DNA of 17,070 nt from CAZNER01 sp964572065. GTDB taxonomy: Bacteria > Patescibacteriota > Dojkabacteria > JAHIVN01. A program made the translations under genes and the position numbers. The DNA lies in NCBI GenBank assembly GCA_964572065.1, contig CAZNER010000041.1, positions 1-17,070 on the forward strand, read 5' to 3'. Each line of letters opens with the position of its first letter. The first letter of the stretch is position 1. This document shows positions 1-8,433 of the stretch, one piece after another. A model generated the notes under the pieces. It worked only from the letters and a program-made list of their open reading frames with translations, searched no databases and was not told the origin of the DNA.

Positions 1-1822
1 TATTATACATTTCAACATTAAAATAATTAGATGTTGTATAAGTACTATCAGAAAATGGGTTAGAACCTGTATCTGCACTTAATAATACATAATCATTGCC
101 ATATTCACCACCTTTAATATAAACATTAAAAGAATTTGAATAATTTCTTGTTATTTTCACAGAATAAGATTCTCCATCTATATAACCAGTAGTAGAATTT
201 ATTAATTGCCAAATTGTTTTCCTACCAACTCTGATAACATTATCTGAGGCAAATGTTATATTGTAATTATCTCCTGAATTTCTTGTAATTACACTCTGAG
301 CTATAAAATGAATTTGAACACCACCAGAAGAAGCGTATGGTTTAACATCAAACTCCCAAGTTCCATAAGCTTGTTTTGACGGTAATCCAATGACACCAGA
401 ACTTAAAATACTCATATACTTCTCACCCATAGATAATTCATTTATAGCCCAACTTCCAGTTCTACCTTGATTACTCCAACCATTTGGTAATTTATCTAAT
501 CCATCAGCACCATTACCTTCAAAGTTTTCGTATAAGTATATTTCATTGGCAAATGAATTATGGTAATCAATTGCTTCTTGTTCTGTTAATGCTTTGTTAT
601 AAACTTTTATTTCTTCTATTATACCATCAAAACTTCTTGTTGAACTACCATCACCACCTATTAAAAAATAAGGTGTTGAACTTAATGAACCAGACGCTGT
701 TGTATTATTACCACCATCACCATTAATATATATTTTTAAAACACCATTTGTGCTTACAGCTACAAAATCAGTATATTCACCTACATTTCGTAATGTTTGT
801 GCTACGCTATCGTTGTAAGTTCCATTAAATTTTATGAAACATAATTTGTTGGATACTATCTGTAATGCTATTCTTTCATTAGAACCTAAATAATTAAAAC
901 AGATTAATTGAAAGTTTGTATTATTTGTTTGTTTAAATCTACCACATATAGTATATGTTCCTGTGTTAGTTATTATACTTTGTTGTGGTGTTTGTATTGT
1001 TTTAGTTTCACTTCTCTTAAAATACAATCCTCTTTCTCTACTGATTATTCCAGCACCAATATCTCCATCATTACCATTTCCACTTATATCCAATATTTTA
1101 CCTCCTGTTGGTATCATATTATATGCAGTAACCAATCCATCTTCATCACTTAAATCTGTTGGTTTTGGATATATAAAGTTTCTTTTTGGTGATGATATTA
1201 TTTGTGAATTTTCAAATTCAGTAACAAAATCAGATATTTCAGATTCACTTAAAGCAGTATCATCTATATAAATTCTACTACAATTTCTACCATAACTTCT
1301 ACTTGAGATTTTTGAAAAGAATAGTCTTATTGGTTCATTTGGTTTATTCAATATAGAACCTGTTAAGGTATTTGTACCCATTAGTGTTCTGTTGTAATAT
1401 ACCTTTGCTTCAGTCCCACTTTTACGTATTGTTAACGTATGCTTTAAATGATGATTTGTTCCTGTAGGGTAATTGAATTTTGATTGTCTAAGACTTGTTC
1501 CACCATCTTCACTATATAATAAATTAACTTGATTATTTCCATAATCTATTCTTACTGTGAAACCATAATTACCTGATGTAAAATTTGCCTTACTTAATAA
1601 AGGTTTATATGAACTTAAAGTTCCATAATGATTAGGTATAAAAGCAATTATCGTAAAATCATCAGGTAATGAATCAGTCAGATCTCCAACTGTAATTGTT
1701 GATGTACCTCCAATCTCAAATGTAGAATTTCTGATTAATCCTTTACCACCAGAACTACTAAATGTACCGGTTTTATCTATTTTACTACCTAATCTAAAAT
1801 CAAAATCTAAAAATGCACTCAT
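1..1822 (-). CDS. Tandem LamG/concanavalin A-like adhesin, 3' end missing
   Basis: The minus-strand frame from ATG at 1820-1822 stays open to the left edge, giving at least 607 codons with no stop, so the C-terminus lies outside the window. I see three successive beta-sandwich modules of lectin-like (LamG/ConA) type. They cover residues about 1-205 (starting MSAFLDFDFRLGSKID), 225-425 (DISGNGNDGDIG, then IEEIKVYNKALTEQEAIDYH, a signature of laminin-G_3-type domains) and 430-607 (a second sandwich type beginning YLYENFEGNG). There is no signal peptide, membrane segment or catalytic motif. The likely role is a virion surface or tail-fibre adhesin that binds host glycans; this is inferred from fold and position. 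The gene starts two bases after the stop of another two-module LamG protein, so the two are probably co-translated. The function of the missing C-terminus (trimerisation, chaperone or enzyme) cannot be judged. Confidence 0.8.
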   Translation of the reverse strand, partial: MSAFLDFDFRLGSKIDKTGTFSSSGGKGLIRNSTFEIGGTSTITVGDLTDSLPDDFTIIAFIPNHYGTLSSYKPLLSKANFTSGNYGFTVRIDYGNNQVNLLYSEDGGTSLRQSKFNYPTGTNHHLKHTLTIRKSGTEAKVYYNRTLMGTNTLTGSILNKPNEPIRLFFSKISSRSYGRNCSRIYIDDTALSESEISDFVTEFENSQIISSPKRNFIYPKPTDLSDEDGLVTAYNMIPTGGKILDISGNGNDGDIGAGIISRERGLYFKRSETKTIQTPQQSIITNTGTYTICGRFKQTNNTNFQLICFNYLGSNERIALQIVSNKLCFIKFNGTYNDSVAQTLRNVGEYTDFVAVSTNGVLKIYINGDGGNNTTASGSLSSTPYFLIGGDGSSTRSFDGIIEEIKVYNKALTEQEAIDYHNSFANEIYLYENFEGNGADGLDKLPNGWSNQGRTGSWAINELSMGEKYMSILSSGVIGLPSKQAYGTWEFDVKPYASSGGVQIHFIAQSVITRNSGDNYNITFASDNVIRVGRKTIWQLINSTTGYIDGESYSVKITRNYSNSFNVYIKGGEYGNDYVLLSADTGSNPFSDSTYTTSNYFNVEMYN

Positions 1823-1824
1823 GA

Positions 1825-3114
1825 TTATCTTCCAAAATATTGTTTAATTGAATTATATACCCTTGCTCTTAGTTTTTTTGAGGGTATAATGTTACTAATT
1901 ACAAAATTATCAAATTGCATTTTAGCATTATACCCAGATAAAGGAGCTAAACCAGTCCCATCTGCATAAGCTCCAATAAAGAATTTATTAGTTGTTTGAT
2001 GATTATATGATTGTTGTGTAGAAATATTAATACTCCCTAAAGAGTCTCCATCAGAAAAAGTTTCCATATTAGCATCTCTATCTAATAAAAATTCTATAAA
2101 ATGCCATTGGTTATCCCTGAAATCTTGTATAGAATCATAATAAAACTGACTACCTTCTGACCTAAATAGCGTTCTTAACTTACCATTTACTAGATATAAC
2201 AAATATTTATCATAACTGCCAGTTCTCCATTTCCCAATTATACCAGTTATAACATTGCTTGGTTGTTCTGTGTGAATTTTAATCCAAAAACTCATATATA
2301 AATCTAATTTTCCCAGGTCAAATTGATCTCCATAATCTAAATATGATGTATCTGACCCTGAAAAACTTGAAACATCCGTTAAATTATTTTTAAATAAACT
2401 TACATTGTTATTTGTAAATGTTGTTACTAAATCTTTTTGATAGGGGTTTGATATATAATAAGCTAAACAATTAAGTTCATGTATATCTGGATGTAAGAAT
2501 AATGAATTGTCATGTAAAGCTTCAACTCCACCACTATCTAATGCTTTACTATATAATTCTATAAGTTCAATTTCACCTGAGTATCTTGATGATGAGATTG
2601 ACCCATCTCCCATGATTAAATTATTAGAATTAATTTCAAATGGTAGATTAGTTGTACCATCTTTTGATGTATTTTTTAAAATTCCATCATAATAAATTTT
2701 TATACCAGACATACTATTAGAATTATCATAAGTTATAGTAACGTTAACCCACTTATTCAGCGGTAATGGAGTAGTACATTTAACAAAACCTCCTGGATCG
2801 CCAAATGCTATATATCTACCGGATAATGAGTATAAAGCCCAACCTCTTTGATTTGAAGTGCCTTCTTTTGATAGAATCCTACATGTTGAAGAAGTATTTA
2901 TTTTAATATATACATTAATAGTTATCTCAATATTATATAGAGATAGTTTATTACCGTAGTTAATTCTTGAACTAGTTCCATTAAAACTACCAGTTCCCCC
3001 ACTAACCACAACATCAGTATTATCACCACCATTACGAGCAATAGCATATCCAGAATTAAATGTTTCTCTGAATATACAATGTCTACTTAAGTGTACTAAA
3101 CTTTCTTTAGCCAT
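1825..3114 (-). CDS. Two-module LamG/concanavalin A-like virion adhesin
   Basis: A 429-residue protein with two laminin-G/ConA-like modules. The first spans about residues 30-215, with the typical strand pattern, WVNVTITYDNSNSMSGIKIYYDG near 120-145, and the closing motif IELIELYSKALDSGG near 185-200. The second spans about 225-425, with WIKIHTEQ and NQWHFIEFLLDRD strands. No catalytic residues, signal peptide or transmembrane segment are visible. The start codon overlaps the upstream stop by one base (TAATG), and the next adhesin starts two bases beyond its own stop, so the three genes form a translationally coupled set. Family knowledge: LamG-like domains occur widely in phage tail fibres and capsid-bound adhesins that recognise carbohydrate. 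Glycan-binding tail or head fibre is the inferred role. Its closing module resembles the middle module of the downstream neighbour, so the two may have arisen by domain duplication. Confidence 0.8.
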   Translation of the reverse strand: MAKESLVHLSRHCIFRETFNSGYAIARNGGDNTDVVVSGGTGSFNGTSSRINYGNKLSLYNIEITINVYIKINTSSTCRILSKEGTSNQRGWALYSLSGRYIAFGDPGGFVKCTTPLPLNKWVNVTITYDNSNSMSGIKIYYDGILKNTSKDGTTNLPFEINSNNLIMGDGSISSSRYSGEIELIELYSKALDSGGVEALHDNSLFLHPDIHELNCLAYYISNPYQKDLVTTFTNNNVSLFKNNLTDVSSFSGSDTSYLDYGDQFDLGKLDLYMSFWIKIHTEQPSNVITGIIGKWRTGSYDKYLLYLVNGKLRTLFRSEGSQFYYDSIQDFRDNQWHFIEFLLDRDANMETFSDGDSLGSINISTQQSYNHQTTNKFFIGAYADGTGLAPLSGYNAKMQFDNFVISNIIPSKKLRARVYNSIKQYFGR

Positions 3115-3485
3115 TATATTACTGTTTCTCCTTGATTTAGATCTTGTATTTGATATTTACAGTGAGCATTTATAGTACCATCTAAATCTCTCTGTTCTAT
3201 AATACCACCTATCAAAGATTTAATCGGTACATCGCTTTGTATAGCTTGAACTAAGTAATTAAAATCTGGTACTTCTTCACCATCAATTAATACCATCTTA
3301 GAATTATTAGCAATTAATGGAAAGTTCTTCTTAAAATCACCTATCTCAACTTCACCTTGAAAATGATCTACTCTTATTTCAATCATTATTTGGGTTTTTG
3401 ATTTATCATAATTTAATTCTGTTACTTCTACCTTTCTTGTAAGAGAAGTAATAACTGGATGATTTGAAATATTAAATTGTAACAT
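3114..3485 (-). CDS. Small protein of unknown function in the fibre operon
   Basis: A 123-residue protein that I do not recognise. It begins MLQFNISNHPVITSLTRKVE and alternates short beta-strands (TQIMIEIRVDHF, GEVEIGDF) with a helical middle (DFNYLVQAIQSDVPIKSLIGG). It has no membrane segment, signal peptide or cysteine-rich motif. The upstream gene ends 14 bases before its start, and its stop overlaps the start of the LamG protein by one base, so it belongs to the same transcription and translation unit. Small genes in this position of fibre operons often encode fibre adaptors or assembly proteins, but nothing in the sequence proves that here. The A-rich leader AAGAGAAAACA before ATG supports the chosen start. 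Confidence 0.75.
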   Translation of the reverse strand: MLQFNISNHPVITSLTRKVEVTELNYDKSKTQIMIEIRVDHFQGEVEIGDFKKNFPLIANNSKMVLIDGEEVPDFNYLVQAIQSDVPIKSLIGGIIEQRDLDGTINAHCKYQIQDLNQGETVI

Positions 3486-3499
3486 TGTTTTCTCTTATT

Positions 3500-4045
3500 T
3501 TAAATTATTGGATATTCGTGTGTATAAATTTTTATGTTAGCTGTATTACTGCCATCCCCTGATGATAAAGTAGCTGATATTCTAGTACCTTTGAGTATTG
3601 GAGATCCTTGTATTGGTATCTGAGAACCCTTTACTTGATTACTATCTCTAGTAAATGCACAAGTTCCCCATAATACTTCTGAACCTGATTCACCAGTATA
3701 TAATCTTACCTCATAATCATCATTAGATGAAACATCACCAAGTATTACATGATGGATGTCAAATGAGAAATCATTTTTTGCCCCAGAAGCTATAATCTCA
3801 ACTTTACTCCCTTCAGTCCAAGCTCCTATACCTGCTGTCAATTGTATTGGGTCAGCTTGAATTGGGTAAACTACTGAGGGATTATGTACATGATAATATG
3901 AAGCTTTCAAATGCCCGATTATAGAGGGGTTCATTTGGTTATCCGAGAATGGGTTATCTTCTTTATTCCCAATAGTTTGATTTATATTTTTATTTGAAGG
4001 GCTATCCTTAGTTGGTAGCCCTTGTCCTTTATTAAATCCAGCCAT
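3500..4045 (-). CDS. Beta-sandwich virion structural protein
   Basis: A 181-residue protein with a polar, asparagine/serine-rich N-terminus (residues 1-40, probably disordered) followed by an all-beta domain at about 48-181. Its strands include SKVEIIASGAKNDFSFDIHH, DYEVRLYTG and a final TANIKIYTHEYPII. The pattern (W-x-E-G-x-x-V-E-I-I, then F-D-I-H-H, then Y-E-V-R-L-Y-x-G, then a closing amphipathic strand) looks like a family of beta-sandwich proteins seen among structural genes of many tailed phages; this is recognition from memory, not a search. It sits between the spike-like protein and the LamG adhesins, so a role as fibre cap, fibre base or decoration is plausible. A GC-rich hairpin lies in codons 8-17 (3997-4023). 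The start ATG follows AAAAATT, like most genes here. Confidence 0.75.
   Translation of the reverse strand: MAGFNKGQGLPTKDSPSNKNINQTIGNKEDNPFSDNQMNPSIIGHLKASYYHVHNPSVVYPIQADPIQLTAGIGAWTEGSKVEIIASGAKNDFSFDIHHVILGDVSSNDDYEVRLYTGESGSEVLWGTCAFTRDSNQVKGSQIPIQGSPILKGTRISATLSSGDGSNTANIKIYTHEYPII
3997..4023 (-). other. GC-rich hairpin in the 5' coding end of the 181-residue protein gene
   Basis: AAGGGCTA (3997-4004) is the exact reverse complement of TAGCCCTT (4016-4023). The stem can extend by a G-U and a C-G pair, with a 7-base loop. It lies 20-50 bases inside the gene start on the minus-strand transcript and has no following U-tract, so it is not an ordinary terminator. It could affect translation initiation or RNA stability, or it may be chance. 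Confidence 0.35.
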
Positions 4046-4050
4046 AATTT

Positions 4051-6108
4051 TTATCCTAAAGTTATGTTCAAAGAATTTAGAGTTGCTGTAACAGTATTAT
4101 CATTACATTTTGTAAATACTTCTATATAATCACCACTACTCAACGTACAAGGTTTAGTAATTGCAATTGTATCTTTCTTAGAAGCAGAAGTAAATGTATG
4201 TGGTGTTTCTGCACCAGTTACTGCTTCACCATTTTTATATAATAAGTAAGTTACTTCACAAGCTTTATCAACTGATAGATCACTAACTCCAACAGCTTGG
4301 AATATTCTTGTTGGTCCATAATAGTAAAGTCTATTATTATCGGAATCTACTACAAATTCTGGGCTTCCACCATCTACCCAAGTACCGGTTATTTGTATTG
4401 GAGTATTTGCATCTTCTGTAGAATAATCAACTGTAGTTCCACCTGATAAATTAATACCACCTTTGGTTGGTTGCCCTGGTAATAATATTACTGCAGTTCC
4501 TTCTCTATTATCAGAATCACTAGTTATCTCTTCAAAGTTAATTCTACAGTTACCCTTAGCAATATTGTAAGCTTTACTTAAAGCCATATTTAGTTCTTCA
4601 CCCCTTATAGTAACTTTAGAGTTCTGACCAGCATCGGATTCAATAGTTAATAATTCTGCTGTAGTTTTAGTTGCATCTCTCATTGAAACCCCATGAATGT
4701 CGGCATTAATGAAACCAATAGCTGAATCTAATATATGGAATACTTTAGCAGAATCACCAACAATTAATTCATTAATTTTCATATGACTTTCTCCTACTCT
4801 TTGACAAGATATTATATTCATCTTCAAACCAGAGATCATAATACGATCTGAATTCTTCCTAGCTCTAGTAATTACTAATTTTCGGTATTTAGTATTAACT
4901 TGATCTACTGCTTCAATTGTGAAATCTAAATATTCATTATCTAAAAATTTAGACTTAATCCCTTCAGATGTAAAACTAGTTAAAGAGTTATTAGAGTATT
5001 CAATTGATATGATATCTCTTATTGTATCACCCGATTGAGATACTCCACCTGTTACTGTAAATGATGATGTAGAAGCTACTAATTCTGGTCCCCATATAAT
5101 TAAAGTTCTATTATCTTCATCAGATGAATCCAAAGTTGCAATGGTTACTTCATCTAAAGCTAATAAAGCAGTAATTAAAGCGTCCATTGTAGTATCATGG
5201 TCTGTATCAAATGCTACATCATCTAAATCTTCACCAGATAAAGTGATGTTAACTGAATTATCAGTTATTAAGTCTGCATCGAATACTATTTTAATACCCA
5301 GGTCAGTACTTGGTACTGAAGCTGGAGCTTTATCAGAGTAAGCTAGTAATTTAATCCCCCAAGGAGCATTGTCTCTTTGGTTACTTCTTAATGAGAAAGA
5401 CTTTATAGTTCTTTGAACTGAATGTTCAATATCAATAACTTTCTCTGAAGGTGATGAGTCTCCTAAGTCTTTACTAATTCTGATAAATGAAGAATCTAAC
5501 GATGATTCTAACATGTGCTTATTTTCACCTTCTACTTTATCAGTTATAGTGAATTCATCTGGATCTAAAGCTATGTTATTTTCTATAACATCAGATACTA
5601 ATTGTTGGCATAAATTACCATCAGAAGACATGATAACTTTTTGATTAACTTGTAATTGAATCTTAGCAACATCATAATCATTCAATAATAATGAAGTACC
5701 TGTTAGATCATCATCTTCACCATTCAGTAAGATATTATTAATTACTACCATTGTATTACCAGTATAACAGTAATTAGTAATAGCTACTTGGTCGTTACTT
5801 GTTAATACTTGGTAGTTTAAAACTACTTGGTTATTTAAATAAGTTTTAATAGTACCTTTTAAAGTTGCTAGAGGAGCATATAAAATAACTCCATCTCTTA
5901 ATACTAGATTTTCCTCTATAATTGAATCATCTAATACTACGACAGTATCTCCAGGTGATAATTTAGTCTGAAGGTATGAAAAAGTTTTAACTGGGTTCTC
6001 AATAGTACCTGGGTACGTATCTGAACCTTTTTTTGTTGATAAGTACCAGTTATTTAAAGTACTTATATTTCTGAAAAAGCCTTGATTAAAGTTGTACATA
6101 TTTACCAT
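4051..6108 (-). CDS. Beta-helix tail-spike/fibre-like protein
   Basis: A 685-residue protein. Residues about 20-130 look like the entry to a right-handed beta-helix of the pectate-lyase/Pbl type: WYLSTKKGSDTYPGT, then ENPVKTFSYLQ, GDTVVVLDDS and ENLVLRDGVILYAP. A region of about 140-420 reads as an inserted mixed alpha/beta domain (GIKLLAYSDKAPAS, SFTVTGGVSQSG). Helix-like repeats resume at about 430-550 (GFINADIHGVSMRDA, SKVTIRGEELNMA). A C-terminal beta-sandwich at about 565-685 (GTWVDGGSPEFVVDSDNN, then FTSASKKDTIAITKPCTL) resembles receptor-binding or trimerisation heads of phage fibres. No depolymerase active site can be assigned by eye. The first ATG overlaps the upstream stop by 7 bases; the fourth codon is also ATG and would start two bases after that stop, the same spacing as at 1822/1825, so the true start may be 6099. 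The gene precedes a beta-sandwich protein with a 5-base gap. Confidence 0.75.
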   Translation of the reverse strand: MVNMYNFNQGFFRNISTLNNWYLSTKKGSDTYPGTIENPVKTFSYLQTKLSPGDTVVVLDDSIIEENLVLRDGVILYAPLATLKGTIKTYLNNQVVLNYQVLTSNDQVAITNYCYTGNTMVVINNILLNGEDDDLTGTSLLLNDYDVAKIQLQVNQKVIMSSDGNLCQQLVSDVIENNIALDPDEFTITDKVEGENKHMLESSLDSSFIRISKDLGDSSPSEKVIDIEHSVQRTIKSFSLRSNQRDNAPWGIKLLAYSDKAPASVPSTDLGIKIVFDADLITDNSVNITLSGEDLDDVAFDTDHDTTMDALITALLALDEVTIATLDSSDEDNRTLIIWGPELVASTSSFTVTGGVSQSGDTIRDIISIEYSNNSLTSFTSEGIKSKFLDNEYLDFTIEAVDQVNTKYRKLVITRARKNSDRIMISGLKMNIISCQRVGESHMKINELIVGDSAKVFHILDSAIGFINADIHGVSMRDATKTTAELLTIESDAGQNSKVTIRGEELNMALSKAYNIAKGNCRINFEEITSDSDNREGTAVILLPGQPTKGGINLSGGTTVDYSTEDANTPIQITGTWVDGGSPEFVVDSDNNRLYYYGPTRIFQAVGVSDLSVDKACEVTYLLYKNGEAVTGAETPHTFTSASKKDTIAITKPCTLSSGDYIEVFTKCNDNTVTATLNSLNITLG

Positions 6109-6866
6109 TTTTTATTGAATTTAATTGTTAAATCTCCGGGGTTTGATCCGACAGTTCCAGCCAAAGCATAAACCCTAATAAAAGGAAGAGTTCCCACATT
6201 TATTTCAAAATATTGACTACTATCAGTTCCAATTCCACTCCATAAAGTTTCTACATCAACTCCATCTATTGTAACTTCTTCATCATCAAAAACACCAACT
6301 ATTTTAAGTAGTACATCTTGTGAATCATTACAATCTGATTTAACGGTTAAGCCTAATTTATTCTTCCCAAGAACATCTATGTCAGATCCAAATTGAACAT
6401 ATGATGAAGTTAAATTTTGAGCTGATACTAATAGCTCTGGGTCAGTATATCTTTGGTCAAGTGGAGCTTGTTCTATTTGTTTAGTTACTCCTAATGTATA
6501 ATCTTCTGAATTATTATAATTTGCATATATAACTAATTCATCACCATCATCATAAGAAGTAGTATCAAACTCTAAAGTTATCTCATTACCAGATATAGTA
6601 GCTGATTTACCTGCAGTGAAAGGTACAAATAGCATCTCATTACGAGTTAGATTTCCTATGAATACTATATCACCAAGATTAAAACTACCGAATCCAGATA
6701 TAGTAACTTTCTTTAATGAAGCATCAAAAGTATAACTTCCAACTTCTTTACCAATTTGTATAATATTTGTATATCTACCTAAAGTGTTCATACCAGATTC
6801 AATTATTTTTGTGAATACATAGCTCAGTAAAGCAGGGTTTACTGAAGCACTTATATTTATATTCAT
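6102..6866 (-). CDS. Beta-rich virion protein, probably fibre or tail-associated
   Basis: A 254-residue protein that is predominantly beta by pattern: GKEVGSYTFDASLKKVTISG, EITLEFDTTSYDDGDELVIY, LGLTVKSDCNDSQDVLLKIV, then PFIRVYALAGTVGSNPGDLT with a terminal FNKKW. The C-terminal half (about residues 145-254) reads as one beta-sandwich with a closing positively charged strand, a layout common in phage structural proteins of unassigned role. There is no catalytic motif, signal peptide or membrane segment. It sits six bases after the 96-residue gene and overlaps or abuts the spike-like gene, so it is expressed with the fibre genes. A tail tube would normally occupy a place near here, but I see no tube-like features and do not call it one. 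Confidence 0.7.
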   Translation of the reverse strand: MNINISASVNPALLSYVFTKIIESGMNTLGRYTNIIQIGKEVGSYTFDASLKKVTISGFGSFNLGDIVFIGNLTRNEMLFVPFTAGKSATISGNEITLEFDTTSYDDGDELVIYANYNNSEDYTLGVTKQIEQAPLDQRYTDPELLVSAQNLTSSYVQFGSDIDVLGKNKLGLTVKSDCNDSQDVLLKIVGVFDDEEVTIDGVDVETLWSGIGTDSSQYFEINVGTLPFIRVYALAGTVGSNPGDLTIKFNKKW

Positions 6867-6872
6867 TTTTCA

Positions 6873-7163
6873 TTATTTATAAAGTTTCATGTCAACATCA
6901 TTGACAGTAGTTGTATCAGTGAATATCTTCTTCACCATAATATTTGTTTGAGTACATTCCCAAGCTGATATAGTACCAACTGTATTATCTCTATCTCCCC
7001 ACATGATCTTTATTAGTAAAGATAAATCAGAATCTGGATTTACTTTTAATAAAGCAGGTACTTCTAATGGTTCTATACTGTCATCAGCATTTTTTACATC
7101 TGTTAAAGGCACTGGAATCCCAGCTTGCCATATTATTTCACTTCCTGAATGGTTACGTAACAT
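6873..7163 (-). CDS. Small virion-operon protein of unknown function
   Basis: A 96-residue protein that I do not recognise. It begins MLRNHSGSEIIWQAGIPVPL and ends TTTVNDVDMKLYK. The composition suggests a small beta-domain (ALLKVNPDSDLSLLIKIMW, GTISAWECTQTNIMVKKIF). It has no helix-turn-helix, membrane segment or signal peptide. It lies 11 bases downstream of the tail-terminator-like gene and 6 bases upstream of the beta-rich protein, in the same direction and with the usual A-rich leader (CAAAATT-ATG), which supports it as a real gene. A small adaptor or decoration subunit would fit its place, but the sequence does not show it. Confidence 0.65.
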   Translation of the reverse strand: MLRNHSGSEIIWQAGIPVPLTDVKNADDSIEPLEVPALLKVNPDSDLSLLIKIMWGDRDNTVGTISAWECTQTNIMVKKIFTDTTTVNDVDMKLYK

Positions 7164-7174
7164 AATTTTGATAT

Positions 7175-7855
7175 TTAAGTTATTATTGTTGTTTCATCTT
7201 CATTTCCATTTACCTCAGTCTCTACAGTAATTTCTTCTATAGCTGGAGTATTAGTACTGATAACCCTTTCTTCAATGTCATATAGGTCAGGTACTGTATA
7301 TGCTATAACTCTTTGGGATTGATTATCTCTTGATAAATCTCTATCATAAGAGCCTGTATTTTCTATGAAGAATTTTTCACCAGAGTCATTATAGAATTCA
7401 ATGTACCCTCTTCTTGGTAAAGCTAAAGCTATTATAGAATTCATTATTCTAGCTTCAGCTATCTTTTCATAAACTATAGTAACATGTAATATAAAATCTA
7501 CAGTTTGAGGGGGTAGTAATGAGTGAGTATATGGGTCTCCATCATCATCTCTAAAGAAATAAGTAGTATCTCCACCTATTGCTCCTGGTAAAGAACTAAT
7601 TGTATCAATAGTTATTCTTGGGGTTTTTAAAGTTCCTTTTGAAGCAGCACTTCCTGCTCCATATAATTCTATACAAAACCCTTTTGCTGTTATTACTGCA
7701 TCAATAGCAGTTTTGTAGTTATCATACCCAACATCAGTATCTGGGTATAATGTTATATCTGGTAGATAGCCTTTACTTACTAATTCTAATCTTAATCTCT
7801 CATAGAATGATCTTTCTACCAGTTCTTGAGTGTTATTTAAAGGTGTTGAGCTCAT
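7175..7855 (-). CDS. Probable tail terminator/tail completion protein
   Basis: A 226-residue protein with an N-terminal helical segment (ELVERSFYERLRLELVSKGY, residues 11-30) and an alpha/beta body with long strands (VDFILHVTIVYEKIAEARIM, residues 119-138; RGYIEFYNDS, 149-158; SQRVIAYTVPDLYDIEE, 180-196). The acidic tail after about 200 looks disordered. The helix followed by a four-strand sheet, and its place as the last gene of the adaptor, stopper and gp10-like series, match tail terminators or neck completion proteins of HK97/SPP1-type siphoviruses and of myoviruses. The assignment rests on order and secondary-structure impression, not on a signature motif. Its start overlaps the preceding stop by four bases (ATGA), implying translational coupling with the gp10-like gene. 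Confidence 0.55.
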   Translation of the reverse strand: MSSTPLNNTQELVERSFYERLRLELVSKGYLPDITLYPDTDVGYDNYKTAIDAVITAKGFCIELYGAGSAASKGTLKTPRITIDTISSLPGAIGGDTTYFFRDDDGDPYTHSLLPPQTVDFILHVTIVYEKIAEARIMNSIIALALPRRGYIEFYNDSGEKFFIENTGSYDRDLSRDNQSQRVIAYTVPDLYDIEERVISTNTPAIEEITVETEVNGNEDETTIIT

Positions 7856-8433
7856 ACTCTTATAGATTTTACGGTTTTACTTAATAATACAGATGAACCC
7901 ATCGTCTGAATTACTATACTTCTAATTCTTTTCTTCCCTCCCCATGCTTTAAATGAATAAGCTAATAAGGGTCTAGCTGGTATATTACTAGTTCCATTCT
8001 CAATCCAATTAACATATTTAGATATATTCTTTTCTCCGCCTATACCAGATACAAGGTTAGTTTCTGCTCTCTTGTCTATACCTACTGAAACATTACCCCT
8101 TTTAGTCCATTGTACTTTTATATTCTTTCTGTAAGCTCCAAATAAAGTAAACATATCTCCAGAAGAATAGTCAAGTTTCTTGAACATATATTTTTGACTA
8201 AGTGGTGGAAATGCAAATTGAGCTCCGCCATTAGAGACTTGTTTTTTCCAATATCTTTCAAAAGATTGAGCAGCTCTAATTTCTCCAATAATAGCTGTAT
8301 TATGAATATTCTTGGGGAGGTTATTTAAACACAGAGTTAGGTTTTTAAACCCTTCTAACTGCATATTTATACCCGATTTAAAAGACCTACTCCTAAGTGT
8401 TTTACTACTATAACGACCCGGCATGGTAATCAT
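7852..8433 (-). CDS. HK97 gp10/Mu gpG-like neck (virion morphogenesis) protein
   Basis: A 193-residue protein. Residues 140-161 read YVNWIENGTSNIPARPLL and on to AYSF; this matches the hallmark of the gp10-like/phage virion morphogenesis family, in which a strand ending in E-x-G-T is followed by I-P-A-R-P-hydrophobic. The N-terminus (1-22) is basic, and a long helix at about 48-68 (IGEIRAAQSFERYWKKQV) precedes it, also usual for the family. Members act in head completion and head-tail joining. The gene overlaps the upstream stopper-like gene by 26 bases when the first ATG is used, or by 17 bases if the fourth codon (ATG at 8422-8424) is the start; I cannot decide which. It overlaps the downstream gene by four bases, so the neck genes are translationally coupled. 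Confidence 0.75.
   Translation of the reverse strand: MITMPGRYSSKTLRSRSFKSGINMQLEGFKNLTLCLNNLPKNIHNTAIIGEIRAAQSFERYWKKQVSNGGAQFAFPPLSQKYMFKKLDYSSGDMFTLFGAYRKNIKVQWTKRGNVSVGIDKRAETNLVSGIGGEKNISKYVNWIENGTSNIPARPLLAYSFKAWGGKKRIRSIVIQTMGSSVLLSKTVKSIRV

Noticed and set aside
484..1271. Plus-strand open frames of 80-102 codons
   Set aside because: They lie opposite a continuous, recognisable LamG coding frame on the minus strand, and their translations are low-complexity shadows rich in L, Y, H or S.
1..3114. Diversity-generating retroelement target in the adhesins
   Set aside because: No reverse transcriptase, template repeat or C-type lectin fold is visible in the window; the folds are LamG-like.
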